Source of the DNA: Larix kaempferi
Taxonomy: Eukaryota; Streptophyta; Pinopsida; Pinales; Pinaceae
Direction: 5' to 3'
Assembly: GCA_027924585.1 (NCBI GenBank)
Contig: BSBM01002100.1
Span: 534,501-598,500, forward strand
Length of the DNA: 64,000 nt
The translations under genes were made by a program, and so were the position numbers. The notes under the pieces are model-generated. The model made no database searches and was not told the DNA's origin. It saw only the letters and a program-made list of their open reading frames with translations. Of the stretch, positions 24,367-35,056 are shown piece after piece; positions within the stretch are counted from its first letter, which is position 1; every line of letters starts with the position of its first letter.

Positions 24367-25220
24367 TAATACAAGCACTCTCAGGATGAATGCCTTTAAG
24401 ACAATAGTTGCAATTTGGATTTCTCTTATGAGAATGCTTGGTCTTCCTAGGGTTTGAAACCCTATCTGACTGATCTGGACTATTTGTAGGCCTTATACCA
24501 TTAAATTTCTTACCAGAAATATTTTGCTTTCCTATATCATTCGCTCTCTCTTCAACTGTAAGGGGTGAATCCAATTTGGGTTTGATCATTCCCATAAAAA
24601 TCAACTTCTCTTCCTCTTGGGTAAGAGATTGTGTGAAATCATCAAATGAGGGAAACTTCCATTTTGGAATGGACATCCTAGCTGACTGGAAAGTAGAGAC
24701 AAAAACTGAGAAGTTTTCCCCCAACTTTGAGATAATGGTAAGTATAAGCTGCTTATCTTCCTTCAATCTCATATCTTTTCAACTATGATATCAAGCTTTT
24801 GAACTTGGTGAGAAAGGCATTGATAGATTCGAAGCTGCTAGGACTCAAACATATGAGCTCATTCTCCAATTTGTGTGCTTCCATATCATCCTTTGGCCCA
24901 AAAAGAGATTCAAGCTTGTCCCACACCTCTTTCAGAGATGTAACATCGATGACATGAAAGTGTATATCATCAGAAATTGAGAGAAGGAGGAGACCAATTG
25001 CTTCATCAAGCCGATCCAAGTATTTGGACTTTTCAACTGCACTGGTTAGTTCTACCATCATTCCGTTGAGTATTCGGGTGAAGCTCTTTGATCTCAGGAA
25101 GAGAGACATTTTGGCTTTCCAGTCAACATAGTTGGAAGATTTAAGCTTTAGATCCATCTGAACAGAGAAAGTCGAATAGTTGAACAAGATTCTGAACGGG
25201 TGAATAAACCTGCAAAACAA
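24367..25220 (-). pseudogene. Copia gag fragment, minus-strand arm and zinc knuckle
   Basis: The N-terminus MDLKLKSSNYVDWKAKM (about 25163-25110) is followed by the gag core LDRLDEAIGLLLLSISDD. After a TAG and a frameshift come LILTIISKLGENF and EERANDIGKQ, and finally a CCHC zinc knuckle CNYCLKGIHPESAC (about 24410-24370). The sequence then meets the inverted arm, and no protease follows. A copia gag of this kind normally continues directly into pol. Confidence 0.82.
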
Positions 25221-25465
25221 TAAAAGATGTGCTAATGGAGAATTCTACACTTTGACTGAACACTACCTTAAGGACACTTGGCACATGGACTAAGTCCTTC
25301 ACACCTGGATAGACCTAACTAGATTTCTCCAATGAATTCAAGTAATAGCACTAGGATTTGCTATGGAAACTTAGAGGCTTCTGGTGCACAAGTGAAAGAT
25401 AGCTTCTCAAAGAAATGTTGTAACTATTGCTGCTGCAATGGCTGCAATTCGAATAGCTGCTTCCT

Positions 25466-25477
25466 GCTCTGATACCA
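25466..25477 (-). other. Primer binding site of copia fragment, tRNA-Met
   Basis: On the minus strand this reads TGGTATCAGAGC, directly abutting the end of the LTR at 25478. Confidence 0.88.
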
Positions 25478-26212
25478 TGTAATAATCTGCAAGAGATCTA
25501 GCAGTTGTAGCAACTCACAATCAACTATCAAGAATGTTGCAGAGAAGAAGAGAAGAAGACACTCAATGATCACTCATAAACATAATAGAATAGAACAATA
25601 TCTCAGTATCATACAATGAATAAGAATGTAAGTGAATGAATACAATGGCCATGAAGATGGCATCATATAGGATTTGAATAGGCCAAGTAGGGCATTCGAA
25701 ATCCTAACTCAGAGTGTGGCTTGGATGATAGTGGAGTCAACATCCAGTCAATGTATCATTCATCAATGGTAACAGTCAGTCAAGTGTGGCTAACTGAGTC
25801 TAACTAAGTGTGGTCGGAACTAAGTGAATGAAGGAGGCTCAGTGGAGGGTGCATGAGGAGCTAACTGGATTCAGAATGAGCAGTCTAGTCTCACTAGAGG
25901 TCCATCGAAATGAAACAGTCAGTGGGGGAGTCAATCTATCCTTAAATCAAGGAAGAACTGAGTGATAACTAACTGGTAGGTGAGAAAAGGCGCATAACTG
26001 GCTGTGGTAGGTGAGAAAGGCGCACTTGCCATGCAAAATATTGGAGAAGGGAACCTTTGGTAGGTGGGAGGCCCCCTGGGGGATGTAGACAGGCTGTGGA
26101 GAGCTAGAACCAAGCTCCAGGAGCTGGGAGGTCCACCATGATGATGACTGGATGCATGCAGAATGCATGCATGCATGCAAAAATGAAAAATGATGGGGAG
26201 AATATTCCAACA
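25478..26212 (-). repeat. Copia LTR (735 bp)
   Basis: On the minus strand it starts TGTTGGAATATTC at 26212 and ends ATTATTACA at 25478, followed by the primer site. It includes a (TGCA)n run near 26152-26178. It is the 5' LTR of the fold-back copia fragment. Confidence 0.8.
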
Positions 26213-26316
26213 GGATGTGGTAGGTAATGTGGGTGCCAGGTCAACTGAGTGTTGAGATTCCTGTAGCTCTGTAGTTGAGCTCACTGGCTTAGCAATGCCT
26301 CCCTTGAGTCCCTGTT

Positions 26317-26665
26317 CACCTGATAAACCCACTGTCGGTTTTCTTAGCATGATCAGCTTGCCTGATATGTTTGATAAACCCAATGGTATGTTGGCTTGGC
26401 ATGATTGTGTTGCTTGGTATGCCTGATAAACCCATTACAGGATGGCTTATCATGACTAGCTAGCCTGGTATGTTTGATAAACCCAACTGTATGTTGGCTT
26501 GGTATGACCTTGTTGTTATGGTATGCTTGATAAACCCAACTGGAAGTTGGCTTAGCATGACATGTATGTCCCTGAATGCTTGATAAACCCACTGTAGGTT
26601 GGATTACCATGGGTAGGTTCCCTGGAATGCTTGATAAACCCAACTACATATTGGCTTAGCATTGG
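26317..26665. repeat. Tandem array, about 52-bp unit (3' LTR)
   Basis: Counterpart of 17022-17370 with the same seven-unit layout (ATAAACCCA about every 50-53 bases). The copy number has not changed since insertion. Confidence 0.78.
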
Positions 26666-27429
26666 GATGAAACCTTGACTATGAGAGAACCTGATAGCCC
26701 TACTTAGTGGATACATATCCCATCTCAAGGGTGATCTCTCAGCTGAAAGAGTACAGGTTGGATAGATATCTAAGGTTGGGTGGAACGTTGCTCTCACTTA
26801 GCCAGTTGCTTTGGAATTGAAAGATAAGTACTCTTGATATGTTAAGTGATGGTGTTTATTTGTTATGAAATGGTTTCTTATGATGAATTATGCAATTTGT
26901 AGAATGTATGTTTATGTGAATTTAGTTGACAAGAATTCATGTGCAGGCCTGAGTAAAGCGTTGAGTTTATTGTTATATCTATATCATTGCATTGCATGAG
27001 TTTAATGCCTTACAAGTCTTGTATGTGATATATGCTTGTTATATCTAACTCTATGCATTTTATATGTTATGATATGCTTGACTAACTTGTGTAAGAGTAA
27101 CTTGGAATGAGTTGTATGCTTACATCTGATCCTTGGAAAGGAGGGGAAAGCCCTAGGGTGTTTCAGAACTCCTCTGTGGGTCAGGTGGAAAGGAAAGTCA
27201 TGACATGATGAAGCTTTAAGTCCTTTTGGTAGAGTTATAGACATAAATTCAGTGGGAAATTTATAGGAAAGGAGTGCTCAGATGGGGCAAGGATTTCACC
27301 ATTGGATAGAGCTCTCTGAGAGATTTCCAATGGTACCGAATTTGTCTCATTTGGACTAAGGATGGAGAAGTTATGCACCTCAGAATTTTGTGTGGAAAGT
27401 TGCCATTACACAGGTATGGTTCCACATGC

Positions 27430-27800
27430 TTGCATCCACAATTGCGAATTGCGGAAGTCACCATTAACGAAATTTGAGATTGGGTGCTTCCGCATCTGCA
27501 ATTGTGGATTGCAGTTTGCGGGTTCGTCATTGCAGATTGCGGGTTGCGGGTTCGGTGTTGCGAATTGTATATTGCGGGTTCACCGTTGTGGATTGCGGGT
27601 TCACCATTGTGGATTGCAGGTTCGCTGTTGTGGATTGCGGGTTGCGGGTCCCCCATTGCGGATTGCGGATTGCAGAAAGGTAACCTTTCTGGTTATCAAG
27701 TTTTGGCGCTTACACATCCGCAATTGTGGATTGCGAGTTGCGGGTTCACAATTGCGGATTGCGGGTTGTGGTTTCGTCATTTCAGGTTGCAAATTGCAGA
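27430..27800. repeat. TTGCGG-rich imperfect tandem array (3' LTR)
   Basis: Counterpart of 17890-18250. It is slightly longer and has a different order of units, so the array has changed since the element inserted. Confidence 0.72.
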
Positions 27801-27903
27801 CCTAAGATACGTTGACTGTGGGTGTAATCAATCGGATTTGGAGAAAAAAAAATGTATCAAGGTCTCTCGTGGCCATGGAGGTCAGTGGGGACATGACAAT
27901 TGT

Positions 27904-28538
27904 TTTATGTATGGTCAAAGTAATGCACCCACAAGTTCCCTATATGTCCAAAGACATATCAAATAATCTAGAAGAACATGTGAACAACTACATTGAATAT
28001 AGTTTCATAAGGTTATTGTCAATTGATCCTTTTAATTTAGGATTTATGTTTGATTCTTCAGTGTATATATCCTAATTTTAGGATTTGAATGTTTTTTTTA
28101 CATTTTAAAGAGAAGAAAACATATATCGATGAATTTTATATTAATTAGCACATTTTTAAAATTTTCAAATATAGATTTATAAGCATGGAATTTATACATG
28201 ACATTCACACTTCATTATAAGATCTAGTTCTTTATGAATTAAAAACATAGAACATTGAAAAAACAATAGAAAACTATGAGAAAAAGTAGCTAACTATGTG
28301 CAAGAAATGCTCTTTGGATTGTACTAGAGTTGTCCAAGTCAAAGGCATAAATCAGAATTCATACAGTTGCTAAATATTTATTGCAGTAATCTTTTTTAGC
28401 ATGATCAAGTTAATTATTGTTTCTATATATACTTATCGGTCCTTCAAGGAGATCAACATTGTGTCTATATGTTCCTAGCATAGCAGATCATCTGTTGCAG
28501 AGTTAGTATTTACATAATACGTAAGAAGAAGATATAAC
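27904..28538 (+). promoter_or_regulatory. Upstream region of MYB pseudogene
   Basis: AT-rich DNA between the chromovirus and the MYB start codon. A TATA-like CTATATATA at 28423-28431 lies about 110 bases before the ATG, a normal distance for a plant promoter with a short leader. No other element is assigned. Confidence 0.45.
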
Positions 28539-29451
28539 ATGGGTAGATATACATGCTACTCAAATGAAGATTTGAACCACAAGCTTGGAGCACCAAGGAG
28601 GATATGATTCTATTGGAATACATCTAAATTCATGGCGATGGTGAATGGGGTAAACTCCCCGAAAAAGAAGATGAATCTCAAAAAAATTGTTATACTAGAA
28701 TATTAATGCAGATGCAAATATGCATTAATAGGTGAAATAAGCATAGAAATTCCTTTGTGGGGTCTTAAACGGTCTGGAAAGAGTTTTATATTATGTTGAT
28801 TGAACTATCTTTGTCCCGACATTAAACATAGAAACATTCCCCCCCTATGAGGAGGAGCTCATTATTCGAATGAATTGTCTTTTGATCAATCAGTGTCTGA
28901 GAAAGTATTGAATTTCATTTATTCATGTATTTATATTCACCAGTTTACATTGTGGGGGTATCCATATTTAGAAATATTGGCACAATTTGAATTCTATAGT
29001 GAAAAGTGTGATGTAAGTAATATATATCTAGTGTAATTGATCAACAACTCCCCATTGTCAGAGTTAGTGTGAACTAAGTTTTATATATGTGTGTGTAGGT
29101 GGTCGCTCATTGCTGGAGGATTGCCTAGGTGAACATACAACGAAATTAGAAACTATTGGAGCTGTCATCTTTAGCAAGAATTTAATGTCAATTAACCAAT
29201 CCCAACTCAAATTGAGCAAGCATAATCTCAACAGAAGGTCAAAATATCCTCCTCCCATACAAAATTGCATGGAAAGAGGCACCCCTGTAAAAATAATGGC
29301 GTTGAGCCAATCTGAATTAGTAAATAGAAAAGGATGCAAGGTACATAGCTACAATGAAATTTGTAGTGTGTATATTGCCTTCAAAATGTGTAGAAGTAAA
29401 GACTACAAACATTATTCCCAGTCATTGTGCAACCTAGTTGATAACAATGAC
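28539..29451 (+). pseudogene. R2R3-MYB transcription factor pseudogene, 5' part
   Basis: The ATG at 28539 begins MGRYTCYS, a degenerate form of the usual MGR-x-CC start. After a frameshift the R2 repeat reads AWSTKEDMILLEYI, stop, IHGDGEWGKLPEK (to about 28670). A short intron with poor ends follows. From 28761 GLKRSGKSF, then stop, LNYLCPDIKHRN and EEELIIRMN give the end of R2 and start of R3. The donor GT at 28893 lies at the conserved second-intron position, inside the codon before the R3 Trp. Intron 2 ends with AG at 29098. Exon 3 reads WSLIAGGLP, then NEIRNYWSCHL. Family members bind DNA in the nucleus; this copy cannot. A Tat element splits exon 3 after 29451. Confidence 0.85.
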
Positions 29452-30375
29452 TGTTATCGGTCAAATTAGCACTTCTTCATTCGTGATCACATTGCCTTGT
29501 CGATCACACAAAAGGACACTATGGATGGAAGAGATTACTTGACCTTGGATGATTTCGAGTTGAATCCTTACTCCTTCAACTTAAAAAAGTATTTTTTCTG
29601 ACACATTCACCATAAAGCCGCGACTCCTATACTTGACACATTGCGAGTCACTCATGAGTCTCTATACTGACAACCCATGGGTATCAATTAAAAGTTGTAC
29701 CCACGAGTTGCTCAGCCCATATGCTATGAGTCACTCACTAGTTGCTAGTTGTCATAGTCACGGGTTTCTTAAGGAAAGTTTGAAAAATATGTTAAAAACA
29801 CGAATTGGGATTAGTTGAGTTAGGTATTTCAACTTCCCTAACTTCCCAATTCAACCTCCTTTCAAAACAAACCCTCCTTTCATTGCCATAAATGCAAGAG
29901 GAGGCCATGAGAAACGAATCAATTTAGTGAGAGCTATTGTTATGCTGAAGAAATTCCAAGTCTAGAGAGGAGCAGGAGCCCAGGGCCTGGTTACGAAGGT
30001 GCTTGATGCAGAGTCAGGTATAACATTTGTACTTTCTGCATTCTTTGACAATAAAAGATAGAGATACTCTTCCTTTCCCAATAAAGTGTTAATCTCTATT
30101 GTGCTTTGATTATAATTTGATGTTATTGCATTCAGTAATATCAATTTTTATTTATATTCAAACTGGTTTGAGGAAGGTCTGTGTGTTTTGCAGGTTTGTT
30201 GTTGTGGAGATCAAGAGAAAAGCTTGGACCAACCGCCATAAATAAGGTACACTTTCTCTAAACCTTGATCTCATTTATTTACAGTAATGTATGCAAAACC
30301 TTATGTATCTATATATCAACCCTTGGTATGTTGGCAGTATCTATCCCCTACTATAAGGTAAATTCCCTAACAACA
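29452..30375 (+). repeat. 5' LTR of Tat element
   Basis: 924 bp, starting TGTTATCGGTC and ending CTAACAACA. The partner is 49939-50862. AATAAAG and AATAAGG motifs near 30080 and 30241 could serve polyadenylation; neither is proven. Confidence 0.88.
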
Positions 30376-30377
30376 AA

Positions 30378-30399
30378 ACTGACAACTCTACTGGGGATC
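30378..30399 (+). other. Probable primer binding site of Tat element
   Basis: GACAACTCTACTGGGGATC just after the LTR resembles the primer-site core seen in Tat-type elements, with G-to-A-type changes. I do not assign the tRNA. Confidence 0.5.
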
Positions 30400-32431
30400 A
30401 CCTTTCTTGTTTTCTGCTTTGGGGATCTTTGGTTTCTTCAGTTTCATAACTTTTCCAGTCTCTATTGAGGTCTTTAGGGTTTCTTTTTAGTTCCCTTTGG
30501 GTTGGCTCAATCCAGTCTGGTTTGCAAATTTTATTTTTTTTCTTTTATCAGTACATACCCACGTGTTTCCTGTATATATAGGCGGCACTTTCTGTTGTAC
30601 CCATGAGTTGCATACTCTACTACCTGCGCACGTTCAGTTGCACTCACGAACCGTTGGATTATATAGTTGTGAGTTTGCTTTAATAGATTTCGACCTTTGC
30701 TTTAGGGTTTGATATTGGGTTTGTGTTCTGATTCTAGATCTTGCTTTGCTTTTTGGTACTTGCTAGACACTCATGTGTCTCTTCTAGGTCCTATTCAATA
30801 GCTTTTGTTTTCCATTCTTTCTTTTTAAGGTTTTCTAAATCCCACCTGTGACTTGTCAGTAGATACAGTCGTGCGCTTTTCTCCCTAGTCACGAGTTGTC
30901 TGCATACGTACCTGCGGGTGCACTGCGAGTTGTTACATATAGCAGTCACGAGTATTTCCTGAGTTTTTCCTTTTTTATTAGGGTTTGACTTTAGTGGGGT
31001 TTGTCTGTGGTTTTGAAAGTACTTGTTAGTTTGGATACCTCTAGGACATTGTTATGGGTGCTCTGAATCTGTTTTGAACCTCTTTTATAACTTCTCTTTG
31101 AGTAAGTGTGTTTGTAAATTTTCCCTAGCTTGCTAGCCCCTCTTCTGTTTTGGCGGATGCTTTTTTCTTCTTTTTTTCTGATGTTCAGGAGCAGTCTAAT
31201 TCTTGCACAAAGATCCTTCTGTTTTTCCATCTTACGCATCATTTTTTATTTTTAGCATCTTGTTCCAAAAGTTTAGTTACTTCTGTGAAGCAACTTTTTT
31301 GGGTTAAGTCTTTGTCGATCTTGCTTTAGGTAGGTTTGTTTTAAGTCTTGGGTCATCTTTCGTTACTCACGCAGATTGATAAATCTTGTTAGTTCATTAT
31401 TTTCATTTGCATTTATTTCATAGCTAGAGAAAAAAATCAAATTTGAAAAACAAAAGCAACTTTTTTATACAAGTTTTTCATTTTATTTTTCAAAGTAGGG
31501 TAGTTGCATTGCTATTAACTTTGAAAACAAAACAAAAAGGAAAAAGAAACTTTTTATACTTAGATTTGCTTAGATTTTCCGTTTTGAAAGAATAAACGAA
31601 AAGAAAAATTGGGAAGATAAGTTTTTTTATGCACTTTGCTTACAGTTGTAACCATGCCACACACTACACTACACCTTGAGTAAGTAACAACCCATAAAAA
31701 GAACTTACTTTAAAATTTATTAGTAACATTTCTTTTTTAGGGTTATACAACATCAACTAGCTTAGGCTAGGATTTCAAAATAGATCACACTTAAACTTTA
31801 TGAAATCGTTTAAATTATCAAATCGTAGTGCAAACTATATTCTAGTAAATCTATTCTTGTGGTTGTGTTCTGGGAAGCTCCACTTAAACCAGAGTTAAGC
31901 ATGAGGTAGTGTGAGAATGGAATTGTTGGGTATACCCCCTTACTTTCCTTCCAAGCATAAACTAGGGTTGATACGTGTACGGGGGTACATTAGTTCCTTG
32001 TACATTCTTGGATTTCGAGCTTAGCTACCCTGCCCATTCATTTTGGTTGGACCTGCAACTGTCCCCTTGGACATTTTCTACATTTGTGGTATCCTTAGAA
32101 TGTTGAATTTAGGGCTCTACATAGGTATAGTGGAAGGCTATTTCCACTGCACCTAGGACAGACACGGAAGGTAACCCTCTACAGTAATCCATGGAGGGTG
32201 GTTTGGTGATTCAAACACTTGCACCCATAGGATTTGTATTGGATGTCATATAACTGACCTTCGATATTCTACTAGTTTGTTCTGGGCCCTCATCATCCCA
32301 GACTGACTCTTGAGAGTATTATCTTTGTTTTCCTGGTCTTTATTACTGTAGGACAGTTTTAGTGGTATGTTGTTTGCTCCTTAGTTGTTAGTGGCTACTA
32401 GGTTTCTAAACTTAGTTTATTTTTTATAATT
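30400..32431 (+). other. Tat leader, no gene recognised
   Basis: T-rich untranslated leader of about 2 kb between the primer site and gag. Several splice-site-like signals occur but no intron can be defined. No protein is supported. Confidence 0.5.
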
Positions 32432-35056
32432 GTGGAGGACCAACCTCTTCGTAGGTCACGAAGGTTACAAGGCCTTCCCCCACACACAGTGGCGCCTCCA
32501 CCGCCACCGCGACGCCTGAGGACTGATTCCCATGGATCATACGAACTTATGGTCACAACGGAGCCACCTGGAGAACCACGCCTCATAACTGAGTATCAAC
32601 AGGTTCATAATACTATTGAGGTTGAAGACATAACCACCCAAGATTTTAACACACCCACCAACCCTCCTTTGATAGGACCTAACGATCCTTTACTTGAATG
32701 TGTAGTTTATCTAAGTCAACCGGATCTTAGTTCATATCAGTTTACACCTGGTGTCTTCATGAATAACCCAGGAGACGAGTCAGGAGTTCCTCATACTCCT
32801 ACTTCAGCCATTGTATCGAGAGGTTTCTCTCCTTCATTTGCACACACATCGGTACCTAGTTCTTTGCAGCCTGCCTCTGCTTCGAGCTCCTTGTTTGGTT
32901 TCAATACTGGTTCCTTGGGTATGTTAGGATCTTCAACTTCGACATCAGCAATTCCTTTTGGTTCCACTGCTGGATCATCCAATATCCCTTTTTCAGGGAT
33001 ACCTTCAGTACCATTTACATCGTCTCCCTTTATACAACAGTCTTAGGGTAATCCACAGTCTGCTCCTTTCAGTCATGATTTTCCTTGGTTTGGAGGACAC
33101 ATAGCTCCTTCAACACCTTTTGTGGGCTCAATGCCTGTTCCACCTATTACATCCATACCTAGGTTTAACCCCTTCACAGGTTTTAATGTGCATTCACTGA
33201 ATGTACAAACATCGAATGTACCTATAGGGAGTACCCCCTTTTCGTTGTTTGGCAGAGGAGGTGGTAACTTTTTTAACCCACATTACGGAGGGGCTAACAC
33301 CCAACTGCAATGGATAAACACCCAAGGAAGTAACCCTTTAGCATTTGGCTAGAGAAGATTTAATAACTCTTTCACTTCACAACCGATGGTTCGGGGAAAC
33401 CCCAACCAACAGTATAGGAACCAGGTTTCGGGAGGTTCCCCCTACCAGGATCATGTTAATCAAATGCCATCAGTTAAAACTCGCTTTCCCTTTCTGGAAA
33501 CCCTAAACTTGCCAGATATTTCAAAACTCACTAATGATCCAATGCGCCATAACCCGGCATGGCCACCAGTTCCAACCAAGTTGTCGTCCGACATCCCAAA
33601 GTTTGAACGAAAGACTGGAGAAGATCTCGGTGATCACGTCACTACCTTTCATCTCTAGTGTTATTCCAACTCCTTGAACGAAGATTCCATTGGGTTGAGG
33701 CTCTTTCAAAGGACCTTGACTAGTGTCGCGTCTAAGTGGTACATAGAACTACCTGCCATAGCTTATGACAACTTTTTGGATTTTGCAATAGTATTTTTGA
33801 ACCACTTTAAGCTTCCTGTCTGGTATGATGCCGACACAAACATTCTGTCAAATTTCAGGGAAAATAAGGCCACTCACTTATCTGATCACATTCAAGAGTG
33901 GCGAAGGCGAAAGAGGCTCATCAAAGCTTAAATTCCCCCAGAGTTTCTATTAGAGTAGTACTTGAAATCACTCCTTCCTTATATCTCTAAGGATGTAGCA
34001 ACTTCTGGGGTGTCTTCTAAGGAGGAATCCATCCTTAGGACCCAACAACATCAATTGGTATATGCTCAATCTGGGATCATGTACAAGATTATACCAGATG
34101 CACCGAGATCTAATATTGATCTAGGTAAACCTAATCCTGGGCCACATGGTGATGGCATCATCGGTTCAGTAGACTCAGCAGCACTCAAAGCTTTGACCAA
34201 GCATTTTCATGCTTTATCTGTAAAGCAGTTTGTTGTAGATGCAAATTTTTTTGTAGCCTCCCCTTCTACAACTGAATCTGTACAACAAGTGCAAACTAAT
34301 CAAAAGGGTCCCCGGCAACCCAGCAATAAAAATAAGGGAAATAAAGGGGAGGGGAACCATCCCAATCCCAAAAACGCTGAAAATGTGGAAGAGGGTAAGA
34401 AAGGGAAAAATAAGGTTAAGTTTCCCTGCAAGCTTTGAAATGACGATCACCTTACTCACTAGTGCCCTCTTATGGAATAATCCCAGAATCTCCTCCATGA
34501 GAAGAAACCATCTATCCTGAAGGACCCATTCCCTCACGGACAGGGTTCATCTTCTGGCAACTCTAGTGCTGGGGGCACAGCTCGTGTCTCGTCAGTTGAT
34601 CAATCATTTATTAACAGGGTTAACTCATATATTCTTTTGCAAACCCGAGCCAGTAATTATTCCCCGAGCTCGCAGCAGAAAGATAAGGAAGTTCCTGAAA
34701 CATCTACATCTCTTCACATTGAGAGACTAGTAGATCATTTGCCTAAGATCCTGAAAGGTGTCTTCAAAAGGGCTATGCACAACCCTAATGCGCGGGCTGC
34801 TCCTAACTAATATGTCGTAGAGGATCTAGCCCAAACACCTAGTTCCATGTCCACACTAGAAGTCTTACAGAGCTGTCCATTACAGCAGAATGCACTTCTA
34901 GTGGCAATAGGGAGCATGAACTCATCTAGTATGCTTTCTCAGTTTGATATGTCTAATATCAAACCCCGGTTACCATATAAAATATCCCTCCAAATTGAAA
35001 TAGTCCATGGTCCAAAAACCGTTGGACGAATAGTTGTAGATGAGGGCACGTCTACG
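32432..35056 (+). pseudogene. Tat gag and protease
   Basis: A single frame starts at the ATG at 32432 (MEDQPLRRSRRLQGLPP) and continues through TAG at 33044, 33350 and 33656, TAA near 33929, TAG near 33956 and TGA at 34436. The N-terminal third is Pro/Ser/Thr/Gly-rich. The gag core lies around 33590-33930 (KFERKTGEDLGDHVTTFHL, LFQRTLTSVASKWY). A CX2CX3HX4C zinc knuckle lies at 34427-34465 with its second Cys turned into TGA. The protease motif RIVVDEGTSTCVMS lies near 35029-35070; D-E-G replaces D-S/T-G, as is usual in this Tat subgroup. A 1-base deletion follows. Confidence 0.85.

Larger units (their letters stand above)
23790..26212 (-). mobile_element. Truncated copia element folded into an inverted repeat
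   Basis: Read on the minus strand it has an LTR (26212-25478), a tRNA-Met primer site (25477-25466), a leader, and gag through the zinc knuckle to about 24367. Then the same gag segment appears again in the opposite orientation (plus strand 23804-24366). Protease, integrase, RT and a second LTR are missing. No clear 5-bp duplication flanks it, and about 560 bp of the host LTR are lost at the insertion site. Confidence 0.8.
15874..27898 (+). mobile_element. Ty3/gypsy chromovirus, full-length but dead, with nested copia fragment
   Basis: The element is bounded by TG...CA and by the 5-bp target-site duplication ATTGT at 15869-15873 and 27899-27903. It has the full order 5' LTR, tRNA-Met primer site, gag, protease, RT, RNase H, integrase with C-terminal chromodomain, polypurine tract and 3' LTR. 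The chromodomain and the TGTAATACCC LTR start place it among plant chromoviruses, probably the Tekay/Del group. About 18 differences separate the first 300 bases of the two LTRs by hand count. Coding is broken by more than a dozen stops and at least three frameshifts. A copia-derived fold-back insertion occupies 23790-26212 inside the 3' LTR. Confidence 0.92.
23305..27898 (+). repeat. 3' LTR of chromovirus, interrupted
   Basis: It starts TGTAATACCC and ends GACATGACA before the target duplication ATTGT. Homology to the 5' LTR runs 23305-23789, is replaced by a copia fragment at 23790-26212, and resumes at 26213 (GGATGTGGTAGGTAATG). The segment equal to 16357-16914 of the 5' LTR (about 560 bp, with the TATA-like box) is absent. 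About 240 bp near 26879-27120 are absent from the 5' LTR, with CTTA at both edges. Confidence 0.9.

Noticed and set aside
29089-29469. Open frame of 126 codons across the MYB/Tat boundary
   Set aside because: It is out of frame with the R3 repeat seen from 29099 and runs into the LTR.
31865-31920. Faint resemblance to the 3' half of 5S rRNA (CCAGAGTTAAGCATG)
   Set aside because: Match is short and the rest of the 5S sequence and its promoter boxes are absent.
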